Notes: generated by a model not told the origin, from the sequence alone. 64,000 nucleotides of DNA from Aphanothece sacrum FPU1 (GCF_003864295.1 NZ_BDQK01000001.1:62001-126000); one strand, 5' to 3'; counted from the stretch's first letter, positions 17,056 through 25,214 are shown. Numbers and translations are program-made.

Positions 17056-18033
17056 ATGATGTTAAGTCAATTCCGTATGCGTTATCCTCAAGGTTGTTTA
17101 ATCGGGGAATTAGTGACTATTGATCGGGGTAAATATATTGTTAGAGTCTTAGTACAGAATGAGGGAATGATGTTAGGTTCAGCTTTGGGAACGGGTGATA
17201 CTCCCGAAGAAGCTGAAGATAAAGCCAGAGAACGGGCCTTAGGGGTGATCAATTTGGATGCTTTACCCATTATCAAGATTCAGCCTCAAGAAACCCCTCT
17301 TGAGATAACCAGTAAGCTTGATCCTCCATTCCCTTCAGATTATGGCAAAAAAAAGGATAAATCTGTTGATATTCCTGATGTTACCCCATCTTCTTTCAAG
17401 GTTAGTCAACCTCCCTTAAAGCTAACAGTGACAAGTCAAGTTGCAGATTTAAAGCTCTCTGAACCCCCTTTAATCTTAAAAGATGAAGTTTTAGACCAGG
17501 AGACAAAGAAACCCATTCCCAAGGAAACACGAATGGGTCTGTCTGAAGATTTAAACCTATCCCAACCCCCGTTAGGTTTAAAAGATGAGGCTATAAATCA
17601 GGAGACAAAGGAACAGATTTCAGAGGTTTTACCCCCCCCTATTCCCTCTGAGACGACATCCTCGATAATGCCTTTAGTAGAAGCCGTCGTATCGAATAAT
17701 GAGTTAAGCTTATCTTTTGAGGAAACATTTGATACTGTACCTGAGATAGAAACAGTTATTCCGGTGACTTTAGAACCTCCGATAGCTTCCGTCAATGTTG
17801 AGGTGGTAGAAGATACAGTTATTACATCATCTTCAACAGAACAATTAGAGTCTTTAGATTTTTCTGAGATTATCGCCAGTTCTAATGTGGAATTAAAACG
17901 TTTGAAATGGACTAATGAACAAGGGCGAGAATACTTATTAAAAACCTATGGTAAGCGATCGCGTCAGGTTCTTGATGATAACGAACTACTCGAATTTCTC
18001 CATTATCTCGAAAGTCTTCCTACCCCTAATTAA
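17056..18033 (+). CDS. cyanobacterial protein with N-terminal dsRBD-like region and internal repeats
   Basis: The 325-residue protein has three parts. The first 65 residues (RGKYIVRVLVQNEGMML, then TPEEAEDKARERAL) look like a small beta-beta-alpha domain of double-stranded-RNA-binding type; this is my reading. The middle is low-complexity, rich in Pro/Glu, and holds two near-identical 20-residue units, LxLSxPPLxLKDExxxQETK at 132-151 and 166-185. The end (about 285-322) is a conserved-looking helical domain with GREYLLKTYGKRSRQ and ELLEFLHYLESLP. I know no function. The stop overlaps that of the opposing Uma2 gene by 4 bases. Confidence 0.6.
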   Translation: MMLSQFRMRYPQGCLIGELVTIDRGKYIVRVLVQNEGMMLGSALGTGDTPEEAEDKARERALGVINLDALPIIKIQPQETPLEITSKLDPPFPSDYGKKKDKSVDIPDVTPSSFKVSQPPLKLTVTSQVADLKLSEPPLILKDEVLDQETKKPIPKETRMGLSEDLNLSQPPLGLKDEAINQETKEQISEVLPPPIPSETTSSIMPLVEAVVSNNELSLSFEETFDTVPEIETVIPVTLEPPIASVNVEVVEDTVITSSSTEQLESLDFSEIIASSNVELKRLKWTNEQGREYLLKTYGKRSRQVLDDNELLEFLHYLESLPTPN

Positions 18034-18632
18034 CGAGGTAAAATATCATTTAAACACAGTTGAAGTTGGGGTAAAAGGGGAGAATAAATAAGGTCTTCTA
18101 ATCGGTATTGTTTTTGTTGATAATCTTCATTAATAAGCTGACAAACCGTAAAAGTGGGTTGTTTAGGTTTTCCAATAAAAGCAACACCCCCTAAACCCCG
18201 ATAATCAACAATCCAATATTCAGAAATTCCTAATAAGGCATATTCTTCTACTTTCCGAGCATAATCCGTCTCCCAATTTGTACTAACTACTTCGACCACT
18301 AATTTAATTGAACGTCCTAAAGTAATCACTGGTTCTTTTTCCCATAATGGTTCATAGGACAGAACACTTTCATCTAAAACAATAATATCAGGGCGACGGG
18401 CTGTGGCTATATTAGCAAAAGGACGAATTAGACAAGTACGAGGAATAAACCAAGGTTGTTTTGCATTGGTTAAGGCAATACCAATTTGAGTGGCCAATTT
18501 ACCGCTAACTGTTTCATGAGGTCCAGTAGGTTCCATATCAATTAATTCTCCATCCGCTAATTCATAGGGAGGGGAATCACAATATTGACTTAAAAAAGAT
18601 TCTAAGGTGAGAATTTTTGGGAAAGTTAACAT
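18030..18632 (-). CDS. Uma2-family (DUF820) PD-(D/E)XK-like protein
   Basis: This 200-residue protein belongs to the Uma2 family, which is greatly expanded in cyanobacteria and has a restriction-endonuclease fold. The nuclease-like core is visible as RRPDIIVLDES (about 98-108), KLVVEVVSTNWETD (about 130-143) and EYALLGISEYWIVDYR (about 147-162). The biological role of the family is not established. It is one of three in the window (also 19694 and 31462). It converges on the preceding gene with a 4-base overlap. Confidence 0.85.
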   Translation of the reverse strand: MLTFPKILTLESFLSQYCDSPPYELADGELIDMEPTGPHETVSGKLATQIGIALTNAKQPWFIPRTCLIRPFANIATARRPDIIVLDESVLSYEPLWEKEPVITLGRSIKLVVEVVSTNWETDYARKVEEYALLGISEYWIVDYRGLGGVAFIGKPKQPTFTVCQLINEDYQQKQYRLEDLIYSPLLPQLQLCLNDILPR

Positions 18633-18704
18633 AACTAATTACACTTAATTATTAGTAGAGGCATAATATATTATGCCCCTACAATTTACCGTAATCGATA
18701 AATC

Positions 18705-19313
18705 TTAGGCAACTGCCATCGGAGGATTACTAGCAGAGGGACGACGGTTAATTACTTGGTCAATTAACCCATAATCTTTTGCTTCTTCGGCCGACATAAA
18801 GAAATCCCGTTCTGTATCTTCACCGATAGTTTCTAAGGGTTTTCCGGTATGACTAGCGAGATGTTCATTAAGAAGTTGTTTGAGATAGAGAATTTCTTTG
18901 GCCTGAATTTCAATATCCGTTGCTTGTCCTTGGGCCCCACCAAGAGGTTGATGAATCATGATACGAGAGTTGGGAAGACTCATACGTTTACCTTTGGCCC
19001 CTGCACTCAGGAGAAAGGCCCCCATACTGGCCGCTAAACCGATACAAATGGTACAGACATCAGGACGAATTTGATTCATAGTATCAAAAATTCCTAGTCC
19101 AGCAGAGACGGAACCCCCAGGTGAGTTGATATAAAGGTAAATGTCTTTTTCGGGGTCTTCTGCTTCAAGAAACAATAACTGAGCCACAATTAGGTTAGCG
19201 TTCTCATCTCTGACTTCTTGTCCTAAAAAAACAATCCGTTCTCGCAGTAGACGAGAGTAAATATCAAATGCGCGTTCACCCCGGCCAGAGGTTTCAATAA
19301 CGGTAGGAATCAT
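18705..19313 (-). CDS. clpP: ATP-dependent Clp protease proteolytic subunit
   Basis: ClpP forms the barrel protease that works with ClpC/ClpX. The catalytic triad is intact: Ser96 in GLAASMGAF, His121 in [10 protein letters not shown] and Asp170 in EDTERDF. The 202-residue length is normal. Cyanobacteria carry several clpP paralogues; which one this is (ClpP1, P2 or P3) cannot be settled here, but an intact serine excludes the inactive ClpR. No clpX follows. The 5' flank is the start of a heptamer-repeat zone. Confidence 0.95.
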   Translation of the reverse strand: MIPTVIETSGRGERAFDIYSRLLRERIVFLGQEVRDENANLIVAQLLFLEAEDPEKDIYLYINSPGGSVSAGLGIFDTMNQIRPDVCTICIGLAASMGAFLLSAGAKGKRMSLPNSRIMIHQPLGGAQGQATDIEIQAKEILYLKQLLNEHLASHTGKPLETIGEDTERDFFMSAEEAKDYGLIDQVINRRPSASNPPMAVA

Positions 19314-19340
19314 GGAGTCTCTATCTTTATCTGTATTTGT

Positions 19341-19410
19341 TTTAAATTATAAATTATAAATTATAAATTATGAATTATAAATTATGAATTATAAATTTTA
19401 AATTATTAAT
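19341..19410. repeat. heptamer tandem repeat (AAATTAT units)
   Basis: About eight to nine imperfect AAATTAT/GAATTAT units lie in the clpP upstream region. They are the inverse strand of the ATTCATA array that begins 120 bases further on. Confidence 0.85.
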
Positions 19411-19529
19411 TCTAAGCTAAGATGAATTTAAACTGTATATTATGATGTTAGGAAATAAATCATCAAACTTTGCCCACATCTCCCACACCTCCTACACCAT
19501 CAATAAGTCATTTGAATGCGTAACAGATT

Positions 19530-19697
19530 AATTCATAATTCATAATTTATAATTCATAATTCATAATTCATAATTCATAATTCATAATTCATAATTCATA
19601 ATTCATAATTCATAATTCATAATTCATAATTCATAATTCATAATTCATAATTCATAATTCATAATTCATAATTCATAATTCATAATTCATAATTCAT
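19530..19697. repeat. long heptamer tandem repeat (ATTCATA, about 24 units)
   Basis: This is a nearly perfect run of ATTCATA. Its right end supplies the stop codon (TGA on the minus strand, 19694-19696) of the Uma2 gene. No spacers occur, so it is not a CRISPR array. It belongs to the short tandem heptamers typical of cyanobacteria. Confidence 0.95.
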
Positions 19698-20332
19698 AAA
19701 TTATTTTCTTCAAATTTTAGTAAAGCAACACTTGAACCTTGATTCCAAGCTAATTCAATATATCTTGGTAACAGTTCTTTTACCCCAATATTACTAAACA
19801 TTAAACTATTAACACTTTCTTGATATTGTTTCCCGTCAAATAGATAAATTCTTAATTCTCCTGGTTGATAAATCCATAATTCAGGAATTTTTATCGCTTC
19901 ATAAGCTTCTATATTAGTGATTGAAGTTATATCAACTTCTATGGCTAAATCTGGAGGCGAATCAATAGTTAAATCAATTTTATCTTTTCCTAATATTGCC
20001 TGTCTATTTTCCACATAAAAACAAGTATCCGGTTCAACGCCTGCTTGTTTAAACATTTTAAGTGTAATCGGATCAAAACAGTCCCAATCTTTCCCCTGTT
20101 TGCGTAATAAACTTTTAACTAAATCTCTGAGGGTATCAATGCGTTTTCCATGACTTGGTAAAGGTGACATAAGACTAATTTCTTGAGTTTTCCCATTGAA
20201 ATACAATTTAGGTAAAGACTTGTCTTGACGAATCCTGAGCAATCGCTCATAATCTTCCCAGGTTTGATGAGTCAAAATGACTTCACTCCCCGGAGATAGG
20301 GTTAAGGTATCTTCATTAACAGTTACAAACAT
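19694..20332 (-). CDS. Uma2-family (DUF820) protein, end fused to repeat array
   Basis: The 212-residue protein has the Uma2 core: VEPDTCFYVENR (about 97-108), PPDLAIEVDITS (about 125-136) and YEAIKIPELWIYQPG (about 143-157). It is closely related in layout to the Uma2 protein at 31462. Its stop codon falls inside the ATTCATA array, so the array may have trimmed or replaced the last residues. Start ATG at 20332 follows TTAAGGAG (rightmost bases read on the minus strand), a good ribosome site. Confidence 0.85.
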   Translation of the reverse strand: MFVTVNEDTLTLSPGSEVILTHQTWEDYERLLRIRQDKSLPKLYFNGKTQEISLMSPLPSHGKRIDTLRDLVKSLLRKQGKDWDCFDPITLKMFKQAGVEPDTCFYVENRQAILGKDKIDLTIDSPPDLAIEVDITSITNIEAYEAIKIPELWIYQPGELRIYLFDGKQYQESVNSLMFSNIGVKELLPRYIELAWNQGSSVALLKFEENNL

Positions 20333-20383
20333 GGTTTTTACTCCTTAAAGGTTTTAATCTCGTGCAAAAACGCAAAGGGGTTA

Positions 20384-20509
20384 AACTCAGATCTTGCACC
20401 AACACCAAAAAGCTAAAACAATCAGATTTTTAAACAGTGAAACCCTGATTCTTTCCTTGAAATTTAGGCAAAAAATCGGATTTTTTGCTCAGGTGCAAGA
20501 TCTGAGTTA
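20384..20509. mobile_element. 126-bp MITE-like element with 17-bp perfect inverted ends
   Basis: The ends are AACTCAGATCTTGCACC and its exact complement GGTGCAAGATCTGAGTT. The 92 bases inside are AT-rich and non-coding, with a further partial self-complement (AATCAGATTTTT / AAAAAATCGGATTT). The layout fits a non-autonomous element mobilised by a transposase elsewhere. I cannot identify the family from the ends alone, and no clear target duplication is visible. Confidence 0.75.
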
Positions 20510-20519
20510 AAGATATTGT

Positions 20520-20610
20520 TTAGTCGCTTCATGTAGGGGCTTAATATTATTCATTGGTGTCAACTTAGTCCAAAACGCCGACAGGCTAACTTAGTCGCAA
20601 AATGCTGTCA
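20520..20610 (+). repeat. fragment of family II repeat
   Basis: TGTAGGGG ... ATTGGTGTCAACTTAGTCCAAAACGCCGACAGGCTAA matches parts of the element at 32154-32388 (inverse strand) and 28246-28447. It is truncated and rearranged. Confidence 0.6.
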
Positions 20611-20667
20611 ATACAAATAGACTGTCCCTCATTAAGAGAAACAGCCGCTAAGAAATAAGTTAAGAAA

Positions 20668-20787
20668 TTAGCTTTCTCGACTTGTGAAATTTTGCAACTG
20701 TCGCAAAGCCGCCGCCGCAATATTAAAAACGGCCCAACTAGCTGCAATCAGAAGAGGACTAATCACAATTAAAACACGCCAATCCAT
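20668..20787 (-). CDS. psbY: photosystem II protein Y
   Basis: This 39-residue single-helix thylakoid protein begins [20 protein letters not shown] and ends [18 protein letters not shown]. The MDWR start, the helix and the AAAALRQ exit are the PsbY pattern. PsbY sits at the edge of photosystem II near cytochrome b559. The ATG at 20787 has AGGGGAAC 8-10 bases upstream, a strong ribosome site. A longer frame on the opposite strand across this gene is not believable. Confidence 0.9.
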   Translation of the reverse strand: MDWRVLIVISPLLIAASWAVFNIAAAALRQLQNFTSRES

Positions 20788-20856
20788 AATTTTGTTCCCC
20801 TCAATTGAATTGAGTTTTAATGAAATTTTTATCTTTATCTTTATAGTTATATCTTA

Positions 20857-21402
20857 TCAGTGGGCCTTTGTGAATCCTAAATCGTTACCTTTATTTGCAT
20901 GGACTAGGGCCAGTTTCTCATATCGTAGGGCATGTTCGATTAATTGTTGGGCTTCTTCATCAGAAATATCTCTGACTCGTCGCGCTGGAACACCTACAAC
21001 AAGCGATCGCGGCGGTACATCTTTATTAACAATAGCACCAGCCCCGATTAAACTCCCTTGGCCGACTCTAACCCCATCTAAAATAACCGCCCCAATACCA
21101 ATCAAACACCCACGTTCAACATGGGCTGAATGAATCACGGCCCGATGTCCAATGGTAACACAATCTTCTAAACAGGTAATTTTGCCAGGATCTCCATGTA
21201 AAATGGCCCCATCCTGAATATTAGTATGGGCCCCAATGACTATTTTTTCCACATCAGCACGCACAACGGCCCCATACCAAACGCTGACCCCTTGGGCAAT
21301 AGAAACCTGTCCAACAACGACCGCATTAGGGGCAATAAAAGCTGCCTGAGAGACATCAGGAGGGGGCCAATAAGACGGAAGGGGAAATAAATTCTCGCTC
21401 AT
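20857..21402 (-). CDS. gamma carbonic anhydrase-like hexapeptide protein
   Basis: The 181-residue protein is a left-handed beta-helix protein of the gamma carbonic anhydrase family (YrdA/PaaY-like and the CcmM N-terminal domain). The three zinc-ligand positions are present: His69 (LHGD), His86 (GHRAVIH) and His91. Hexapeptide repeats run from about 20 to 145, and a C-terminal helix packs against the barrel. It lacks the small-subunit-like repeats of CcmM and the carboxysome cluster is not here, so it is a stand-alone member. Carbonic anhydrase activity is possible but not proven for such proteins. It lies 69 bases upstream of psbY on the same strand. Confidence 0.88.
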   Translation of the reverse strand: MSENLFPLPSYWPPPDVSQAAFIAPNAVVVGQVSIAQGVSVWYGAVVRADVEKIVIGAHTNIQDGAILHGDPGKITCLEDCVTIGHRAVIHSAHVERGCLIGIGAVILDGVRVGQGSLIGAGAIVNKDVPPRSLVVGVPARRVRDISDEEAQQLIEHALRYEKLALVHANKGNDLGFTKAH

Positions 21403-21498
21403 AAATCTAACTTAAATCTAAAATCTCGCGGTTATGGTCAAAGGCCCAAGGATTTAGTGGATATAATATAGCCACAACTGACTGGTATCAACCGACAA

Positions 21499-22026
21499 AT
21501 GCAATACAGACCATCAACAGAGATAAATCCAAGTTTACAATACCCTATTTTTGGTCCCGAAATACAGTGTCCTCACTGTCGTCAAGTTATTCCAGCTTTA
21601 ACTTTGACAGATACCTATCTCTGTACTCGTCACGGGGCTTTTGAGTCTAATCCGAATACTGGCGACTTGGTTCATCTCCAATCGGGTCGTCATTGGCGGC
21701 TTTGGCAAGAAGAATGGTATAGACAACATACTCATCCCGATGGCATTCGTTTTGAAATTCACGAGGCCTTAGATCGACTATACACCCAAGGATACCGAGC
21801 CACCAAGGTGATTATTGCCAGTCGTTATAAGGAGTTGGTCGGTACTTATTTGGAACGGAATACCTCTTGGCGGGGGAATTCTGAATCTGTTCCTCGATTG
21901 TACGGACTTCCGGTTGAATTTAGTTCCGAATTAAGACCTGATTCCTGTTGGAATGTTATTAATTTTGACTTAGAAAAAGAGCCGGGGGTTCCCAAACGCT
22001 ATCCTTATTTTCGGCTATTTGAGTAA
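21499..22026 (+). CDS. TIGR02652 family protein
   Basis: A 175-residue conserved cyanobacterial protein of unknown function. A CxxC pair (Cys24, Cys27) with Cys42 and His45 suggests a small zinc site. The centre (HLQSGRHWRLWQEEWYRQHT) and the end (INFDLEKEPGVPKRYPYFRLF) are strongly characteristic of the family as I recall it. A TATAAT box at 21462-21467, about 32 bases before the ATG, is a likely -10 element. It is followed 32 bases on by the VOC-family gene. Confidence 0.85.
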   Translation: MQYRPSTEINPSLQYPIFGPEIQCPHCRQVIPALTLTDTYLCTRHGAFESNPNTGDLVHLQSGRHWRLWQEEWYRQHTHPDGIRFEIHEALDRLYTQGYRATKVIIASRYKELVGTYLERNTSWRGNSESVPRLYGLPVEFSSELRPDSCWNVINFDLEKEPGVPKRYPYFRLFE

Positions 22027-22058
22027 CAAAGGAAAATTTAGTTCATTGGTTTGATATC

Positions 22059-22481
22059 ATGCACCATGCTTCTATTCGCACTGCTGATATTCATCGCGCC
22101 ATTGCTTTTTATGAATGCTTAGGCTTTACGGTTCATGAACGCTTTACCACAGGCTATACTTTAGCCTGTTGGATGGAAGGGTTGGGTGGTAGAATCGAAT
22201 TGATTCAAATTCCTGAACCTAAACCTTCTCCTGATGCTTTTGGGGATGAACATTACGTAGGATACTATCATCTTTCTTTTGATTTAAGCGACCGTGTGGA
22301 TAATCTTTCGACTTGGTTGACTTATCTCGAAACTCAATTTCCCCCTATCTCTCCTTTAAAAATTCTCTTGGAACCCACTCAACAAATAATTGGGGAACAG
22401 GTCTATGAGGTGATGTTTATTGCTGATGCAGATGGCTTACCCTTAGAATTCCTACGCTTAATGGGACAATCTCCGGGATAA
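22059..22481 (+). CDS. VOC (glyoxalase-like) family protein
   Basis: The 140-residue protein has the beta-alpha-beta-beta-beta pattern of the vicinal-oxygen-chelate fold. It starts MHHASIRTADIHRAIAFYEC and ends with DADGLPLEFLRL. Metal-ligand candidates are His2/His3, Glu53 (GGRIELIQ) and Glu134 (PLEFL). Members include glyoxalase I, dioxygenases and resistance proteins; the substrate here is unknown. It probably forms a transcription unit with the preceding gene. Confidence 0.85.
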   Translation: MHHASIRTADIHRAIAFYECLGFTVHERFTTGYTLACWMEGLGGRIELIQIPEPKPSPDAFGDEHYVGYYHLSFDLSDRVDNLSTWLTYLETQFPPISPLKILLEPTQQIIGEQVYEVMFIADADGLPLEFLRLMGQSPG

Positions 22482-22581
22482 AGTCCTGTATTGGGCAAAT
22501 ATACCTTTTTATCCAATTTTGTCCAATTTCTAATTTGATGTGAAACAATAGAACGTAGGATGTTAATTTAAGTAAACAATT

Positions 22582-23244
22582 ATGGGTCTATTTGGATTCG
22601 GTAAAAAGTCAAGTCTCCCTACCCCTGAGTCAGCTTTACCAGGGCGCAAAGATTCCATGCCTGTTCCTGCTTCCCATCATGTTAACGGACAGCCGTTAAA
22701 ACCACCTTTTCCTAATGGGTTAAAAACAGCTATGTTTGGATTAGGTTGTTTTTGGGGAGCAGAACGCAAATTCTGGCAATTACCAGGGGTTTATACTACG
22801 GCTGTCGGTTATGCGGCAGGTTATACTGCTAACCCTATTTATCAAGAAGTTTGTACGGGTTTAACAGGTCATAATGAAGTAGTTTTAGTGGTTTTTGATC
22901 CCCAAATAATTACTTATGAACAATTATTAAAAGTTTTTTGGGAAAGTCATAATCCTACCCAAGGAATGCGTCAAGGAAATGATATGGGGACTCAATATCG
23001 TTCAGGTATTTATGTTTATTCTCCTGAACAAAAAAAACAGGCAGAAGATTCACGAGAAGCTTATCAAAAAGCTCTTAATCAAGCCGGTTATGATAAGATT
23101 ACCACAGAGATTTTAGACGCGCCTGCATTTTATTATGCTGAGGCTTATCATCAACAATATCTGGCTAAAAATCCCAATGGTTATTGTGGATTAGGAGGAA
23201 CTAATGTTACTTGTCCTATTGGAGTTAACCTCACTATTCACTAG
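22582..23244 (+). CDS. msrA: peptide-methionine (S)-S-oxide reductase
   Basis: MsrA repairs oxidised methionine in proteins. The catalytic Cys56 sits in [13 protein letters not shown]. The core motifs [18 protein letters not shown] and [10 protein letters not shown] follow, and the C-terminal part has further cysteines (YCGLGG, VTCPIG) that can act in recycling. The 220-residue length includes about 45 extra N-terminal residues that look like a flexible lead rather than a signal peptide. A GGGCAATT/AATTGCCC hairpin at 23285-23304 follows the gene. Confidence 0.95.
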   Translation: MGLFGFGKKSSLPTPESALPGRKDSMPVPASHHVNGQPLKPPFPNGLKTAMFGLGCFWGAERKFWQLPGVYTTAVGYAAGYTANPIYQEVCTGLTGHNEVVLVVFDPQIITYEQLLKVFWESHNPTQGMRQGNDMGTQYRSGIYVYSPEQKKQAEDSREAYQKALNQAGYDKITTEILDAPAFYYAEAYHQQYLAKNPNGYCGLGGTNVTCPIGVNLTIH

Positions 23245-23284
23245 AAGAGCTTAGACAAAGCCTCTATAAATTGTTTTTTTCTAC

Positions 23285-23304
23285 GGGCAATTCGTAAATT
23301 GCCC
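23285..23304 (+). terminator. possible terminator after msrA
   Basis: GGGCAATT-cgta-AATTGCCC is an 8-bp stem followed by CTTATCTCTTTTTT, so a T-rich tract is present but starts several bases late. Confidence 0.5.
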
Positions 23305-23334
23305 CTTATCTCTTTTTTCATAAATAATAAATCT

Positions 23335-24126
23335 ATGATGTCAATGAAATTTAATTCTCAGATTCGACAGCAAATGGCTGCTGATAGGGGCCCTTTATTA
23401 GATAAATTTGAAGCCATTACAGAACGGTTAAAACAAAATAGTTCTATTACTTTAATTTGGGAACCACTAGGCAAAGATGAACATGATTTATATGATTATT
23501 ATTTAGATGTTTTATCCGTAGTTTATCTCAATAAATATTATAGCTTATGTCAAGGTTTAATTGAGGCTTTAAATACCGAAAATTATTTGATTTATGGACT
23601 TATTGGACGAGCTATGATTGAACATACAGCAATTTTGAGATATTATCTAACGAGTAAAATGCTGCCTTTAGTAGAAATGGCTTTAGCTGATGGGAAAGTA
23701 ACCTCTGAAGAAGTTCAAGAAATTATTCCTTGGTTAGAAAAACATTTAACAGGAAATCGTTTTGAATGGAATATATTTTTAGCTGATTACTTTGATGAAC
23801 TCGATAATATTCAATCTGGTCATATTCTTAAAAATTCTCAAGTTAATGTGATTACTTGTTTAGAAAAATGGATAAAAGAAGATCAATCAATTACTCATTT
23901 ATATGAATTGTTTTCAGATTTAGTTCATCCTAATCTTGGCAGTACATTGATGATTAGTCGGTTAACTGATAATCAAATTGGTATTGGCGGAAATGAGGGA
24001 AAACCGATAGGATTAGAAATTGTTAATCGAACTTTTAGCAAATTACTAAAAATTTTTGAAGAAGTTCAATATCAGCTTATTCAAATTAAAGAGTTTAAAT
24101 TTTCTAAAGTGTTACGAGTTTATTAA
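23335..24126 (+). CDS. hypothetical helical protein (DUF5677-like)
   Basis: The 263-residue product is helical, with GRAMIEHTAILRYYL (about residues 100-114) and LYELFSDLVHPNLGS (about 188-202). The combination of a helical bundle, an acidic/His motif and a late 'DLVHP' resembles proteins grouped as DUF5677, whose role is unknown; this assignment is weak. Three ATGs lie close together (23335, 23338, 23344) and none has a clear ribosome site. A TTG at 23299 would add 12 codons that do not look coding. Confidence 0.55.
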   Translation: MMSMKFNSQIRQQMAADRGPLLDKFEAITERLKQNSSITLIWEPLGKDEHDLYDYYLDVLSVVYLNKYYSLCQGLIEALNTENYLIYGLIGRAMIEHTAILRYYLTSKMLPLVEMALADGKVTSEEVQEIIPWLEKHLTGNRFEWNIFLADYFDELDNIQSGHILKNSQVNVITCLEKWIKEDQSITHLYELFSDLVHPNLGSTLMISRLTDNQIGIGGNEGKPIGLEIVNRTFSKLLKIFEEVQYQLIQIKEFKFSKVLRVY

Positions 24127-24127
24127 G

Positions 24128-24232
24128 TAAGTAGGGACACAAAATTAATTACATAAAATTTGTAGGGGCGAGTTTTTATAGGGGCTAATTTTTGTAGGGG
24201 CGGGTTTTTGTAGGGGCGGGTTTTTTACAGCA
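24128..24232 (+). repeat. imperfect tandem repeat of TTTTGTAGGGGCGGGT
   Basis: Four degenerate copies of a 16-18-base unit run through 24170-24225. The whole stretch, starting GTAGGGACACAAAATTAATTACATAAAATTTGTAGG, is repeated in inverse orientation at 46244-46325. Confidence 0.75.
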
Positions 24233-24309
24233 CTTATGATGCTCACAAAAAAGTTAAATAAACTCGCCCTAACCTCTGTTCAACCACTTAGTTAAAATTA
24301 ATAAGTTAT

Positions 24310-24741
24310 ATGGAAGAATTACTAACACTTAAGGAACTTTTGCTACAGGGTAATATTCCTGATGCGATCACTTTAGTAGAAGAAATGGAAGAAATGAGCA
24401 AAGATGATAAAATCAATAATATTATTAACTATGGGATTATTCTTTTAATTCATTTAATTAAACAAACGATTGAAAAGCGAACTACTCGTTCTTGGGATCT
24501 CTCTATTCGGAACTCTGTATTAGCCATTCAAGAAAAAAATAAACGTCGTAAATCCGGTGGATTTTATCTCACTTATGAAGAGTTAAAAATCGCGTTAGAA
24601 GCTGCTTATAAACAAGCTATAAATAAAGCTGCATTAGAAGTAGAAGAAGGTCGTTATAGTCGAGAAGAATTACTGAAATTAGTAGATAAAACAACAATAA
24701 TTAATAAGGCCATAGATTTGATTTCTTTAGTAGATGACTGA
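24310..24741 (+). CDS. DUF29 family protein
   Basis: The 143-residue, mostly helical protein has the DUF29 pattern: a central HLIKQTIEKRTTRSWDLSI (about residues 50-68), then LTYEELKIALEAAYKQAI (about 93-110). DUF29 proteins are numerous in cyanobacteria and some act as small partner proteins; the function is unknown. The acidic N-terminal helix LTLKELLLQGNIPDAITLVE is like the lead of several cyanobacterial members. Confidence 0.75.
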   Translation: MEELLTLKELLLQGNIPDAITLVEEMEEMSKDDKINNIINYGIILLIHLIKQTIEKRTTRSWDLSIRNSVLAIQEKNKRRKSGGFYLTYEELKIALEAAYKQAINKAALEVEEGRYSREELLKLVDKTTIINKAIDLISLVDD

Positions 24742-24835
24742 TGTTCAATTAATCCATAAAAGTATCAAAAGTTACTATTTTATAATCCCTTAAGTATTAT
24801 ACAGAAAAAGTGACAATAAAAAAACTGTCCATTGA

Positions 24836-24864
24836 TTGCCAAATAAAAATATGTGTGTTATAAA
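24836..24864 (+). promoter_or_regulatory. sigma-70 type promoter of the Yfr2-like RNA
   Basis: TTGCCA (24836-24841) and TATAAA (24859-24864) are separated by exactly 17 bases. Both boxes are close to consensus, and a terminator-like hairpin follows about 75 bases on. Confidence 0.75.
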
Positions 24865-24869
24865 CTAAG

Positions 24870-24955
24870 GGTATTGAAAAACTGGTGTGTGTGAGGAAAA
24901 GAGAAAAGCACTTGGGGTCGAAACACGGAAAGACTCCCAGGTGCTTTATCTTTTT
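24870..24955 (+). ncRNA. Yfr2-family (Cyano-1 type) small RNA candidate
   Basis: About 86 bases. The 5' half is an unpaired purine/GT-rich stretch (GGTGTGTGTGAGG). The 3' half is one hairpin: AAAGCACTTGGG pairs with CCCAGGTGCTTT around the loop GTCGAAACACGGAAAGACT, followed by TATCTTTTT. The loop, with GTCGAAACA-GGAAA, is what I remember of the widely conserved Yfr2/Cyano-1 RNAs of cyanobacteria. The near-perfect promoter and terminator support a real transcript. Yfr2 RNAs are abundant; their targets are poorly known. The family call rests on memory of the loop. The long opposite-strand frame here is not a gene. Confidence 0.7.
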
Positions 24956-24991
24956 AATGGGGGAAGTTTGGAACAAGACGAAAAAGCAAAG

Positions 24992-25172
24992 GGTTCTGCC
25001 GGACAAGTTATGCTTTATTATTACAAATAAAGGACTTTAACTCGTTCATTGTAGGGGTCAACGGCCGTTGACCCCTACAAAACAGGCAAGATGCGGCCTT
25101 CCACACCTAGAATTTAGTCCACGAAGGTGGACTTTGTTTCTATAGGATAAGGCTTTAGCCTTTTATTATTCG
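24992..25172 (-). repeat. family I element, copy B, interrupted by another repeat
   Basis: The left end is GGTTCTGCCGGACAAGTTATG. The TTTAACTCGTTCAT segment is followed by about 60 foreign bases (25050-25108), then AGTCCACGAAGGTGGACT and GGCTTTAGCC as in the copy at 45924. Confidence 0.75.
25050..25079. repeat. 30-base perfect palindrome
   Basis: TGTAGGGGTCAACGG joined to its exact complement CCGTTGACCCCTACA, with no loop. It equals the two ends of family II elements joined head to head and lies inside a family I copy. Confidence 0.85.
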
Positions 25173-25214
25173 AGATGTACCCTAGTTGGCCGCTAGGTCA
25201 ATAATTTTATTATC

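Noticed and set aside
19530-19697. CRISPR array
   Set aside because: The units are directly joined heptamers with no spacers and no cas genes occur in the window.
20684-21133. 149-codon plus-strand frame over the psbY and carbonic anhydrase-like genes
   Set aside because: It is antisense to psbY, which has a good ribosome site and clear family match, and to the hexapeptide protein; composition is not protein-like.
24797-25006. 69-codon minus-strand frame over the Yfr2-like RNA
   Set aside because: It covers the promoter and hairpin of the small RNA on the other strand and has no family match or ribosome site.
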